This document shows positions 1 to 11,624 of a stretch of 36,021 bases of DNA, piece after piece. Position 1 is the stretch's first letter. Each line of letters begins with the position of its first letter. The DNA is taken from contig RPFO01001441.1 of the NCBI GenBank assembly GCA_009746045.1, forward strand, positions 1 to 36,021, given 5' to 3'. The translations under genes were made by a program, and so were the position numbers. The notes beneath the pieces are model-generated. The model saw nothing but the letters and a program-made list of their open reading frames with translations. It made no database searches and was not told where the DNA came from. This stretch comes from Mesostigma viride (Eukaryota; Streptophyta; Mesostigmatophyceae; Mesostigmatales; Mesostigmataceae).

Positions 1-1720
1 TCGCGCCGCGCTCAGTTTCTAAGCCGTTTTTTGCCACGCTCCCCGTCTGAACCACGTCATTGTGTCCATCCCGCTAAAAATTGGCACGAAAAATTGCGTG
101 GGAAGTTAGGCCAACGAAAATTTAACCCGACAAACCGTTTCAAAATAGGGTATCGAACTAAATTTTCCGCACACTCTCGTTCAGTCTGAACAGTCGAAAA
201 ATTTCCCGTTTCAGTCTGAACCCTTAGTATTCTAGTAATTTGTTTGGAGAGAATCCTTCGGTTAAAACTCTATCCTCCAGACCGTATATGCCCCCGGCAT
301 TTCTTGCCTTGCTGAATTGAGCTTTCTGTTCCAGAATAGAGTAGAGACTCAGATACTTAGGAGAGGTGTGACCGGCGATTAGACTAGCGGTTACGGGCTT
401 AACATCGCGGTCCCCAGCAGGATTTTCAGATTTGCCCCTCGTTCGTAGGGGGTGCGAATCAGCCGACCGGGACGGCGCCCCGGGCGATGTCAGGGAATGT
501 TCGGGTTTCTCCCTGCGCAACACGATTGTTATTAAGTAGTGACAAGTTGGGGGCCCTCGGGCCCAAGACTTTTTTGGCGCCCTGAGCGGTGCGATTGCAT
601 AGTATTTCTATTTGTGAAACATTACGAATCGCGTACACCCGCGGGGTCGTCCTCGGAAACGCCGGCGCACGCGGGAGACGCGCAGTGCGAAGCGGCAGTG
701 GCGAGGGCGCCGGAGCGGTGGGGCAGCGGTGAGCCCGAAAATATTCGGTTCTACGGCCGTTTTTTTAAAGCAGGAAGCCCCCTGCTTTCCACATTCGGCC
801 GTTTTTTTCCATGCTCCCCGTCTGAACGACGTTCCAGGTCAGTCATCTCCGCAAAAGTTGGCACTGAAATTGCGTTGGAAGTAGGCCCGAACCGAATATT
901 TCATAACCAAAAAAACGCGTCAGAAATGTGTTCGAAACTCAAATATTCGTTCACGTCTGAACACTTGAATTTGCCGTTCAGTCTGAACCCTTAGTATTTG
1001 TTAGTTAGGATGTTTGCGTCGCAACAAACTCTTTGCCCTGCCGTATATGCCCCCGGCATTGTCTCGCGCCATTTTTGCCTGAATTCCGGCTTCCGGTTCA
1101 GAACTGCCTGACAGTCGATCTTAGGAGGCATGTGACGGCGTTCAGGCCGGGCGGTTACGGGCGTAACTCGCGGCTCGCGCAGGATTTCAGGATTTGCCTC
1201 TCGGGCGTGGGGTTAGCGATCAGGCCCGTTACGGTACGGCGCCCGCTGGCGGATGTAGGATGTTCGGGGTTCTCCCTTTGCGCAAACACGATTCGTAGTT
1301 AAGTTAGTTACAAGTTGGGGGCCCTTCCTGGGCCCGGACTTTTTGCGCGCCACTGCGGGCGTTGGCGCGTACACCCGCGGGGTGCGTCTCTGGGAACCCG
1401 GCGCCACGCGGGAGCGCGCAGCGCGAAGGGAGTGGCCGAGGGGCCGCCGACGGCGGACATTGGGCACAAGCGGAGCCCAATAATTTCGGTTTCGTTTACG
1501 GCCGTTTTGCGGAGCGGAGCCCCCTGCTCCAGCTCAAGCCGTTTTTTGCCACGCTCCCCGTCTGAACACTTTCAGGTCAGTCCATTCGCTAAAATTTGTC
1601 ACGGGTATATTTGCGTGGGGAATTTAATCGTACTAAATTTTGGTACGGTTCGTCCACCCCTTCCGCAAAAATTTGCCGGCTCTCGTGCTCGAATTCAGCC
1701 CACTAATACTGCCCACTGCC
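1..1720. repeat. Tandem repeat, unit about 0.76 kb, about 2.3 copies
   Basis: Three landmarks recur in the same order. The motif ccgtttttt..ca.gctccccgtctgaa starts near 24, 799 and 1539. The motif gtatatgcccccggcat starts at 284 and 1043. The motif acaagttgggggccc starts near 541 and 1310. Copies differ by many substitutions and small indels, and the third copy is cut off near 1700. The unit contains no convincing ORF; the short ORFs inside it are not shared between copies. I do not recognise it as rDNA spacer or a known transposon. Confidence 0.85.
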
Positions 1721-1744
1721 CACTGCCCACTGCCCAGCCGTAAC

Positions 1745-2125
1745 TGGAGCATGCCCGCTTTCCCCCCCACAATAAAGTGCGTTGGGGTTTCCCCCCCCCC
1801 CTTGTAACACCGTCCCCCCCCCCCCAGGTAAGTGCGTCCCCTTTCCCGTGTAAAACACCGTTCCCCACCCATACTAAGTGCGTTCCCCGGCCCCCCCCCC
1901 CGTTTGTAACACCGTCCCCGCCCCCCAGGTAATTAGTTGCGTCCCCCCCCGTTCAGAGACATTGTTACGCCAAAGTAACATACTGTAGTAAACGCCGTAA
2001 ATGTAGCACCAAACGGGGGCTTTTGTATGATAGAGGACCCTCCTTTTTTGTAAGTTACCCACCCCACCATCTTACTTAACAAACGGGGCTATATGATAGA
2101 GGAACCCTCCTTTGGTGGCTAGAGG
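1745..2125. repeat. Poly-C-rich degenerate short tandem repeat
   Basis: Runs of 8 to 14 C alternate with short blocks such as aagtgcgt and tgtaacaccgtcccc, each seen two or three times between 1770 and 1950. A second small repeat, gatagaggaccctcctt, occurs near 2029 and again, slightly changed, near 2096. No gene is supported. The homopolymers make base counts here unreliable. Confidence 0.6.
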
Positions 2126-2894
2126 ACCCACCTTCGTGTCCAGTAAACCGCGGCCCACGAGGGCGTAGCCTCGTGGTAATGTACTGTAGGTATGCGTGAT
2201 CCACCCAACGACGTTGATGGATCCACGCCACTCCCATACAGCTCATACCAAGCGCCGACCACTTAGCGATGTGCAGCTATGAGACGTCCGCCATACCTAC
2301 TTAGCCTCCTATCGTTTATTCAGCACTTTCGCAACCCCTTCCCGCTTTTCGTATCCTAAGTGGCAGTCCCTCCCCTATTCTTTCCAACGCGATCCAACGC
2401 TCACGTGGGATGAAGGGTTGAGTGCCATTATAAAGAAGGCGAGGCGTGACGGTTCCGCTGTGAGAAGATAGACGATAGTTTGACAGTTTGGGAGTGTGTG
2501 AACCAAGCGAATTTGCGGGGACGGCGCGGATGTTTTGGGAGTGCGTGGCGCTGATCAAATATGTATCGTCAGAAGCTGCGGCATTGTTTAACGACGTAAG
2601 GAAACCAATGATACATTGCTCACGCCGGGAAATTGCGAATTATGCATCTCGGGGACAGGCTCGCACTAGTTGTGCTGTTGATAGGATTTGTTCATCAAAA
2701 GCCGTAGGTTAATCGTAATGGTCACACGCCGCTTTAGATATGAGGAGGTGGATGTTATACTGATATCAATTATTTACTTTGTTGGGCAGGTGAGTGACCA
2801 GCGGAAAGGTTTCGATTGCTTCCTTATTCTGCATTCGCCATTGACCTCTTGGCGAGTCAGGATATTGCTTAGTGCTGTAGATACGACGTTGTGG
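2126..2894. other. No recognised gene
   Basis: Mixed-composition sequence without a repeat that I could match elsewhere. The plus strand has short ORFs at 2488-2712 and 2688-2930. The second contains cag followed by gtgagt near 2788, which could be an exon end. Neither product resembles a family I know. They could be exons of a host gene or chance ORFs. Confidence 0.3.
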
Positions 2895-3010
2895 AATTTC
2901 TGTTCTGTGTGCCTCCTCATTATTGTGTAGGGAGCACGGTTGTCAGTGTTGGACCCTGCGGCCAGAATCGATCATTACGTCCGAGCAATCCACGGCTTTT
3001 ACAAAGGGCG

Positions 3011-3225
3011 ATGTCTCGTTGCAGCAGGGCCTACAGTCCGGATAGTGCTGAATTTTGTTGGCCCTGTCGCGCGCTTCTGCGACAACGTTTATTTGACGGT
3101 GAGTTCTTTGTGCGCTTCCTGATGCTGGGGTGCCGTTCTTGCTCTGGTCGCAGATGTTACATCTCGGGCCGTTCCTGCCTCCCGATGCCAGCGGTGGGGC
3201 ACACTTCTGCGGAGATGCAGCTGCA
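3011..3225 (+). pseudogene. Gene B, copy 1: two 5' exons, frame uncertain
   Basis: Exon 1 runs from an ATG at 3011 to 3098. It is followed by a 55 bp intron (3099-3153, gtgagt to gtcgcag) and a second exon from 3154 to about 3225. The stretch is homologous to 35338-36021, including the promoter side (cggttgtcagt near 2937 and near 35265), the exon 1 start atgtctcgtt, the tttgacg/gtgagt donor and the gtcgcag/atgttacatct acceptor. The two copies do not keep the same reading frame along exon 1, so this copy carries indels from decay or consensus error. The exon 2 end, gagatgcagctg, resembles the end of gene A exon 1. The product is not recognised. It is a partial gene, followed directly by satellite DNA. 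Confidence 0.5.
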
Positions 3226-3330
3226 GTGAGTTTTCTGCTCTGTGGCATTGTTCTTAGGTGGTGATGTCTTAATAGATTTTATACTATTAATTGAAGTGGA
3301 GTAGGTGTGTGCACACGTTAATTTTTTTTC
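3221..3330 (+). repeat. Intron-start repeat shared with gene A intron 1
   Basis: From gcagctg through gtgagt, the tctgctctgtggc block, ggtggtgatgtc, tactattaattga and gtgcacacgt to a T-run. The same series is found on the minus strand at about 33885-34012 and, in part, at 35126-35195, where it is the start of gene A intron 1. This copy carries an extra 'ca' before gtgagt. Confidence 0.75.
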
Positions 3331-3344
3331 TCGGAGAGACCACG

Positions 3345-5753
3345 AGGGACCATTCCACCCTGGCACATCCACGCCTCCAACTTGAATTGGACACTGCACG
3401 ACCCCACTTTGCCCACCGTGCATGGGCTGAGCTGTGGGGGAAGGCTCCCCCAACTTTCAGGCCCAATCCAAGGTCATTTGGCATATTTTGGAACCAGGCC
3501 CATCCCTAACGGTGGGCACGTACGTGCTAGCGCGCACAAGGGACGATGCCACCCCCGGCAGCAGTTACTCCCTCAAATGATGGACCTGCACGGGAAACCC
3601 CACTTTGCCACATGGTTGGTCTAGTGTTGGGGAAGGCTTCCCTCCCCAAGTTTTCAGCTAATGCAAGGTCATTTGCATATTTGTAGGGACATGACCCACC
3701 CCAACGGGGCACGTGCTAGCGCGCACGAGGTTACCATGCGACCCCCTGCAGTTGCAACCCCCCAAACATTGACCTTGGCACAGAACCCCAGCTTTCCCAC
3801 ATGAGTGGGATAGTGTTGGGGGAAGCCTCCCCCAAGTTTCAGGGCCAATCCAAGGTCATTGGATATTTGAGACCCATGGCCCACCCTGAACGGCGGGCAC
3901 GTGCAGCGTGCAACAGGGACCATGCGACCCCCTGGCAGTTTCCACCCCCAAAGCTAATTGACCTGCACGACCCCACTTGGCCACATGATGGAATAGTGTG
4001 GGCGGGAAAGCCTCCCTTCCAAGTTTTCAGGCCAACCAAGCCCATTTGGAATATCTTTAGGACCCATGGCCCACCCCTTTAACGGGGGGCACGTGCTGCG
4101 CGCACAAAGGGACCATGCGACCCCCTGGCAACATTCCACCGCCCCAAAGGATGGACCACACGACCCCACTTTGGCCACATGACGGGTAGTGTGGGGAAAG
4201 CCTCCCTCCAAGTTATCAGCCCAATCCAAGGTCATTTGGATATATTAAGGACCATGACCCACCCCTAACGGCAGGCACGGCTAGCGCGCACAAGGGACCC
4301 ATGCCACCCCCTGCCAGCAGCCACCCCCCAAATGATTGACCTGCACGACCCTACTTTGCCCACATGATGAGGTAGTGAGGGAAAGGCTCCCTCCAAAGTT
4401 TCAGGCCAATACCAAGCCCACTGTGCATATTTTAGACCATGGCCCACCCTAAGGGGGGCACGTGCTAGCGCGCACCAGGGGACCATGCCAATCCCCCTTG
4501 CAACATCCACCCCCCCAAATGGATGGACCTGCCGACCCCCACTTTGGCCACATATGGTCTAGTGTGGGGGAAGCCTCCTCCAAGTTTCAGGCCAATTCCA
4601 AGCCATTTTGCATATTTATAGACACATGGCCCCACCCCTACGGTGGGCACGTGCTTAGCTGCGCACAAGGGACCATGCCACCCCTGGCAGCAGTCACCCC
4701 CTTCAAGTGCATGGACCCTGCACGACCCATTACTTTGCCACATGCATGGGATAGTGTGGGGAAGCCTCCCTCCAAGTTTCAGGGCCAATCCAAGGTCATT
4801 TGGATATTTAGACCCATGGCCCAACCCCTAACGGCGGGCACGTGCTAGCGCGCACGAGGGACCATCGACCCCCTGGCAGTTGCCAACCCCCCAATGTTTG
4901 ACCTGCACGAACCCCACTTTGGCCACATGAGATAGTGTGGGGAAAGGCTCCCTCCAAGTTCAGCCCAATCCAAGCCCATTTGGATATAGGACCATGGCCC
5001 AACCCCTACACGGGGGCACGTGCTAGCGCGCACAAGGACCATGCGACCCCCTGGCAACCATCCACCGCCCCAAAATGATGGCCCACACGACCCCACTTTG
5101 AGCACATGAGGGATAGTGTGGGGAAGGCCTCCCTCCAAGTTTTCAGCCCAATCAAGGTCATTTTGTATATTTAAGGACCCATGACCCACCCTAACGGCGG
5201 GACGTTGCTAGCGCGCACAAGGGACCCATGCCACCCCTGCCAGCAGCCACCCCCCAAATGATCTGACCTGCACGACCCTACTTTGCCCACATGATTGAGG
5301 TAGTGAGGGGAAAGGCTCCCTCCAAGTTTCAGGGCCAATCCAAAGCCCACTTGCTATTTAGGACCATGCCCACCCCTAAGGGGGCACGTGCTAGCGCGCA
5401 CAGGGAACCATGCCACCCCCTTGGCAAACATCCACCCCCCCAAATGATGACCTGCACGACCCCACTTTGGGCCACATGATGGATCTAGTGTGCGGGAAGC
5501 CTCCCTCCAAGTTTCAGGGCCAATCCAAGCCCATTTGACATATTTTTAGACCATGGCCCAACCCCTACGGTGGGCAACGTGCTAGCGCGCATCAAGAGGA
5601 CCATGCCCACCCCCTGGCAGCAGTTCACCCCCTCAAGTGAATTAAACCTGCACGACCTACTTTGCCCACATGGATGTCTAGTGTGGGAGAAGCCTCCCTC
5701 CAAGTTTCAAGCCCATCCAAGCCCATTTGCCATACTTTAGGACCATGGCCCCC
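3345..5753 (-). repeat. ~185 bp satellite array S1 (minus orientation), about 13 units
   Basis: Each unit contains gcacgtgctagcgcgcac, accatgccaccccctggca, gacctgcacgaccccacttt, acatgatgg, tagtgtgggg and ctccaagtttcaggccaa. It is the reverse complement of the units in arrays S3, S4 and S5. Units are ragged here, with many one or two base indels. All ORFs on either strand in this stretch are by-products of the repeat. Confidence 0.9.
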
Positions 5754-5780
5754 CCGGTGTTCACCGATTGAGCACCGTCA
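5754..5780. repeat. Short direct repeat at the satellite inversion point, copy 1
   Basis: The block ccggtgttcaccgat..tgagcaccg at 5754 recurs at 6200-6226. This copy sits exactly where satellite orientation flips from minus (S1) to plus (5790-5936). The motif is itself an imperfect palindrome (ggtg...cacc). Confidence 0.6.
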
Positions 5781-5789
5781 CGCTACGAG

Positions 5790-5936
5790 TTATGCAAACG
5801 AGCTTGGATAGGGCTGAAACTTGGGAGGAGGCATGCCGATACTAGTCCATCATGTGGGGCAAAGTGGGCTGCAGGTTCCATCGTTTTGCAGGGGGTGTGG
5901 ACATGGCCACGGGCTGCCATGGTCCCTATCCCATAC
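5790..5936 (+). repeat. Single inverted ~185 bp satellite unit (partial)
   Basis: Reads atgcaaacgagcttgg, gggctgaaacttgggagg, tagtccatcatg, aaagtgg, caggttccatcgtttt, ggacatggcca, gccatggtccc: the plus-strand form of the satellite. It stops at gtccctatccc, and AT-rich unique sequence follows. Confidence 0.85.
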
Positions 5937-6239
5937 TAAGGTGCTAGAAAAGTGAATTAAATTAAAATAAAATTTCACAATTATAAGATGATCATGTAGC
6001 ACATATTCCTCGCTGGATGGATGGAGGTGGTTGAAGCCACGAAGCCTACCTAATCTTAACTCTTAAGCTAATCTAATCTAGAAAACCCTAGCCACTTCTA
6101 CTCAGCGAAGCGCCCTCCCTCATTGCGGGACCCCCCCTGCACGCAACTCCCGCGTGACGAGTTGCATCCACGCTCTCCCCCCCCCCCTCCCGCCTCGCCC
6201 CGGTGTTCACCGATCTTGAGCACCGATCACGGAGTACGC
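5937..6239. other. AT-rich spacer, no gene
   Basis: Begins with an A/T-rich stretch (aattaaattaaaataaaattt) and turns C-rich by 6180. It contains the second copy of the ccggtgttcaccgat block at 6200. No ORF is worth reporting. The single aaaccctag near 6083 is not a telomere repeat. Confidence 0.4.
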
Positions 6240-9200
6240 CGCCACGCCGTTCGTCGTTGGATGGCCAGGGCGACGAGGTTCATGCACGATGGGTTGCGGA
6301 TGGACAAGGGGCGCACAGCCCCGGGCCGTCGTTCCACTTCTTCCCACGTGCCCGCCGTCCAGTCACGGCCGCAAGACGACAAAGTGCTTCTGGGCGGTAC
6401 TGACCTGCCCCCGCACAGCCGCAAGGCGACGCGCACTTGCCTCGCACGCGCGGCCGAGTAGAGGGTGATGTCCAGCGTCTGGGCAGCCGCTCCCTACGTA
6501 GTTGATCAGCGGGAGGGGGCTGGAGACGTTCAAAAGACGAGCACGGCGGCACTCGGTCGAAAGTAGCGTCGAGGCACGCCAGCGGGGCGACCCGCAGTGG
6601 TGCACGGGGCGCGCGCCCATGCGCTCCTGCGTGCACGCGGCTGCGATGCGCTCGGTCGATGTCCATTGCGGTCGGCTTCCCACGGGCCCCTTGAGCGTGA
6701 AACTTGTTACGTCCACGAGCCGACCAGTCCACCAGGACGGCGCCCCGGGCAGGCGAAGTCGCCCTGCGGAGGAACCACGCCGTCCACGTACCGGAGCAGG
6801 CCGCGGCGGAATGTCACGCTGTCCATCTGGCCGCGGTCCCTCCGCAGCGACGCGTTCAGTCCGCGGCAGCACCGCCTGCTCGCGCCGTCATGGCGACACG
6901 CGCGGTCCTGGACGTGTGCATGCAGAACCAGCAGCTGCAGCCCGAGCGCGGCATGCGTCGCCGTTTGGGACTCGCCGGCACGGTGGCACCGTCAACAGGC
7001 GCAAACCTTCCTTGGTGACCGCCCAGCGCCGAAGTAACAGCAGCCCCAGCTCCGCGTCGGTTGGGCAGGCTTTCTCGCCCCACTTGTACGAAGCCGCGTG
7101 GGTTCGGAGGCAGAGTCGCGCCGCCGTTTCTGCTCAAGAAGGTGACGAACTGATGGGCAGTCCGCCACCAGCGGCTGCTGCTGCGCGGCCTGCGCGGTCG
7201 GAACGCGAAAATGGCGTGGTGTCCTTGCCCCCTCCCCCATGATCCGCCCAGTCGCGTTTCGCGCGGCGCCGCTGCAGCGGTTAGCGTCAGGGACTCCGGG
7301 CGATTGGCGAACGTCATCACGCGCCGACCACATCGATGGTCGGACGGGCGCTGCGTAGCGAGGCACCCTCCATCCTCGCCATTTGTCGTCGACGACGACG
7401 GGCCGGGCGCGGCGCGCGGGTCTCCTGGCCGTGGAGCCGGACGCAGTCCAAGGGGCATTCGGGGCCGCGTCGCGAGGTCCTCGTCATAGTAGGCGGGCGC
7501 GGCACGCGCCACCTCGTACGCGTGCACGTCGGGCGGCGTGCATGGAACCGCCCGCGGCGCCACCTCGTACATGCACACCATCTCCGCGGCCGGCGCCCCG
7601 CGAGATCCTTCCGCTCCGCCGTCGCGCCGGGCCCAGCCGTCGGCATGGACCCACCCACGCTCCGGCGTCTCATCGTCGCGCCGCATACCGCCAAGCGGTC
7701 GCCGGGCCCGCGGCTCACAACGCGCGCAGGCGAGCGTGGCGCGACGTCGGTGTCGTGTGACCGGCGATGAGAGAGCGCCGCGAGGAATGTCGAGCGGACG
7801 CCGTCCACCACTTGCCCTTCCTCGGCAGAAGAGCAGCCACGCCGGCAACCCGCCGCGCAAGGAGCACTTGCGGGCGCGCGCCGCAAAACTGCAAGCAGGG
7901 CACGTGCTCTGGAAGAGCGTCTGGCTTCATCGCAGCTCTGCAAAGCTCACCGAGTCGCCCAATCTGCCGGGAAGGTCGATGGACGGGGCACAGGATCCTC
8001 CCTTTCCGGAACCGGGATCGTGCGCTTTCCCCGCAGTGCAAGCCAGAACGCGCCGCGCTCCGCCATCTGGGCACGTCGCGTGGGAGAGCATGCGCCCAAC
8101 ACAAACTTTGGGGCAGCGACGGCATTGCGTCCCATCGCCGCCAACGCGCGCTTCCAAGCCGCGGCACCGCCGCATCGATCTCCACCCTGCACGCCTTGCG
8201 CGCCTTTGCCATAACGGCAGGTGGAGCAAGGCCATCGAGAAACCGCGCGGCCACGTCAGTGCCAACGTCCTCCGCGCCGGGCGCGTTCCCGGGCGGGCGA
8301 ACGACCAGGCAAACCGCAACCCCCGCGCGCCGGCTCCGCGCCTGGCCATTCGCACCGCAGCAGTAGGAACAGCTCCAGCGGCGCGGCATGCGGACCATCA
8401 AACGCCACGTCGCTGCTTGCAGCAGCAAGAGGCTCTCGCACCGCGTCCTGGAGCTGCGCAAACCAGCGCAGCCTTCCCGCGCGACGGCGGGACTGCGCCT
8501 CGCGCCGATGTCCCGCCTTCGTTGCTCGGACTGTCCGTAGCACAGGGTCCCATGGGCGACGGCTTGTTCCCCCCGCATCATGGCATCGTCCCACTCGTCC
8601 CGCGGTCGACCACGGGCATACGCCCGTTCCGACCCGCCTGTGCGGACGTTTGCTCGACCGCCGGCCAGCGCGGGCGTCCTGGGGACGAAGCCGACGCGCG
8701 CCGTATCGGCACGGCAGCGGCCAGCGGGTAGCGGCAGCGCATGACGTCGCTGACACAGTAGCAGCTGGCGAGATGGCGATCGTCCCACGTCACCCAAGTC
8801 GGTCCTGGCACCGCCGAACCTTGGCACGTTGCGGATGCGCTACAGTCGACCTCCTCCCAGGACCGAGGACGGGCGCGTGCGTCGCAGGACCACGAAGTTG
8901 GTCTGCCATAGTGCAGCAGCTATTGCAGCTAGCCACGCGGTCACACGCGCCTCCCGGCGCTCGTCCCCGATGAGCACGTCCATGGACCAAACGTCTCGGG
9001 AATCTCGGCGCGGCGGTCTGGACCTCCCCGACTCCCCGTAACCCGATAAACGCGGCTCGCCTCTTGAAAAAACCTGCTTCTCCTTGTCGCCATTCGTCTC
9101 GCTGGCAATCCTGCACCGCTCGAAACAGAAGCTGCCTCCCTGCACTGGCCATCATGCGCGTCTCTGACGGTCCCACTCCTCGGGGAGTCGGTCAGCAGGA

Positions 9201-11560
9201 TGGCAGGGGCACCTTCCCGAAATTCCTGCGAACTCCGCACGCACGCCGCGCCCGCCATGGGGGGAATAGGTCGCAGTCGTCAATGTGCTGGCAGCCACCG
9301 TAGGTCAGGTTGTCAATTGCCTCGGCAAAGCGCCGCGCTTTCGGTCCATACCTTTCGTCGAGCAGCCTGCCACCCACTCGCGGAAGCGTCCATTATCGCC
9401 ACTGGTTGCCCTCCGCGGTCGCGAGTAGTAGCGCAGCAGCGCCAGCCGTCTTGCACGTGCTCGCCGTGCCCCTTCGCGTGGTGGGTTGCACCGAAGCGCC
9501 TGCAGTCCTGACCGCCCGGCCGCTGCGTGAGGTCAGCATAATGAAGACCGAGTCCAGCACGTGTCCACGGGGCAAACTGTTTGTCCTCCCCATTTGGAGT
9601 TCAGCTCGTTGTGCGACCAGCATGAGTGTCTCGACTTTCAACAAGCTTCCTTGACGTGAAAACCACGCGCCGGCACGAACACTTGGACTGCCGCTGTGGC
9701 CGCCGCGGAACAAAGAGCTAGAAACGCCGCGGCGCCGGCGCCTTCGGCGCGCTTCCGCGCCCGCTGGAGGGGCGCCCGACGCCCGCCTCGTCCGTCCGCG
9801 ACGAGCTGGCGCCGCTGCCTCCCCTTGCTCGCCGTCCGCAGCCCTGGCCTCCCGGCGCGAACGACGTTGCTGCTCCCGGCCGGGAATGCAAAGCCCCCGA
9901 CCTCGCTGAACAGGCCGCGAAAAAACTCGGCGCGAGCCTCTTGCACCTCGGCGGGCAAACCGGGTTCCGGCGAGCGCAGCTTAGCTATTTGTCCTCGTCC
10001 CGTCCTCGGCGGGAGGGGGCTCGGGGGCTCGACGGGGGAGGCTCGGCTTGACCCAACGCCGGTGGCACGTTGCGTGATTACCAGGGGCCGCGCCACGACG
10101 CGGCGGGCTCTCCGCAGCACGTGCTCGGCTGGCTGCGAAAGCGGGCGCACGTCTTAGACGCACAAGACCAAACGCGTGAGGCGCGCGTCCACGACGGTCG
10201 CGGGCGCGGAGGACGGCCTCGACCGGATCCACACCTGCCCACAGCCCGGCCGCCGGCATCGACGGCGCGGCAGGAAAACCAAAGTGGCTTGTCGCCGCCT
10301 GCTCCACAAACCCGCGCAGCCGCCGCGACCACGGCGCCTCGGCGCCGCTGTCGCCAGTCGACCACGGACGCGTCAAGGAAGAGGGCACGGCGTCGACCAC
10401 CGCAAGCCCGCCACGGTCCCGTCCGCCGGTGGACGAGCACACACGCGGGGAAGCCGCCGCGCACGTACGGTCGCACACGAGGGCCCGCCCGTTGCAGGCC
10501 CGCGCAGGCCTAGTCTGAGGCGGCGCCTGGAGCAACGACTCGTGCGCTTCCTCTGAGGCGTGCCCCGGCGCGGGCCGACAGTCGACCGACTTCCCACACG
10601 CACTCGCCCGTCTCGCCTGGAGGCCAACGAGCCGCAGCAGGGCGCTCGCTCGGACCAGCGCGGGCCCCCCCACATGAAACAGCGCGCCGCCGCAACAACG
10701 GACATCAAGGCCCCTACACCGGAGAGAGCCCCCGGCTGGGCCAAGTCACACAAGTTCGCCGAAAAATCGTCGCGAGCATCGCACATCGGCTGCACGCTTC
10801 CCGCGCGCACGCGCCAGCATTGCACGACAGCCATCGCCCCCGCCACGCGGGAAGTCCAACGCGCCGCCGGGGGATCCTGCGGTGCGACAGGGGGTGTCAC
10901 GAGGCCGAGCCCGCCGGACTCGCGGCGCATCTGCGTTCAGCGACAGCTTGCGAACACCGACCTTCGAGCGCCGTGTCGTGGGGCGCCGCTCCCGTTTGGC
11001 GATCCGGAACGTGGCGTCGCCGCGGTCGCAGGAACCACGCCGCTGCACGCGGCTCGCATTGTTCATCGAGGCCTCCCGCTCTTCCAACGTGACGGGCGCG
11101 ACAGCCGCCCAGCCAGCGAGAGCGGTTCCTCTCGAAGACACGACCGGACCCATCGGAGTTGGGGCGTAGGAACGCGACCGGTGGCAGCACCGCCGACTAT
11201 CCGACACGCTCGGCGGGTCAAAGGCTGTGCGGCCGCCTCGGTAGCTCTCACGCGTCCGCATCTCATGCTCGACAGCACCGGCCCAACTCGGTCACAAACG
11301 GCACTCCTCCCGGGGGGCTCCGCGTCCTGCACGCATTGAACATGTGAGGCGGACAAACGAATTGCACGCACAGCACGTGCCCGCATTATACATCCTCGCA
11401 GGACAAAGGCACGCCAGCGTGAAACCAAGTCCCGCAAGGCGAGATGCTACCCCCAACGCGGCATCCATCACGTCCATCGCGTCCGCGCCATCGCCCCGCG
11501 AACCGCGCTCCGTCCGCCGGAACATTGGGCATTTCTCGCCATCCCCGCAACCACCATCTT
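6240..11560 (-). pseudogene. Broken coding-like region, product unknown
   Basis: This GC-rich block has ORFs in all frames. Those on the plus strand are R/A/P-rich and look like antisense shadow. On the minus strand, short stretches of balanced protein composition appear and jump between frames. Examples are near 11300-11525 (ending ACNSFVRLTCSM), 10950-11130 (TLEEREASMNNASRV), 8350-8450 (AQLQDAVREPLAA), 8190-8270 (DVAARFLDGLAPPAVM) and 7430-7560 (MVCMYEVAPR, PAYYDEDLATRPRM). This is what a frameshifted gene would look like, whether decayed or poorly polished. Domain identity was not found. It could be another transposon or a host gene. The exact limits and the number of genes are unknown. 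Confidence 0.35.
8840..9400 (-). pseudogene. Best-supported segment of the broken minus-strand coding region
   Basis: Reading on the minus strand from about 9400 gives RLLDERYGPKARRFAEAIDN, then LTYGGCQHIDDCDLFPP (about 9250-9375). After frame changes it gives FERCRIASETNGDKEKQVF and DVWSMDVLIGDERREARV, ending near TAWLAAIAAALWQTNFVVL (about 8890-9110). These have normal amino-acid balance, unlike the overlapping R/P-rich frames. They are joined by at least two frame shifts within 400 bases. The Cys/His/Asp cluster (CQHIDDCD) may be a metal site or catalytic loop, but I could not assign a family. Confidence 0.4.
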
Positions 11561-11624
11561 CGCTCTCGCTGCGGGGGCATCAGAAGATGAAGGACGAAGA
11601 ATCCACCCGAGATTGACCATCAAT

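Noticed and set aside
3345-5753. Many small ORFs on both strands
   Set aside because: All fall in satellite array S1 and repeat with its period.
6075-6095. Telomere-like aaaccctag
   Set aside because: It is a single copy without tandem repetition.
7538-8731. 397-codon plus-strand ORF and its neighbours at 8221-8973
   Set aside because: Composition is Arg/Ala/Pro-rich with no domain, as expected for the antisense of a GC-rich coding strand.
9450-9560. Minus-strand RFGATHHAKGHGEHVQDG, a possible DDE-type transposase motif
   Set aside because: It resembles a His/Lys/Gly motif only loosely; the frame is short and no catalytic triad could be placed.
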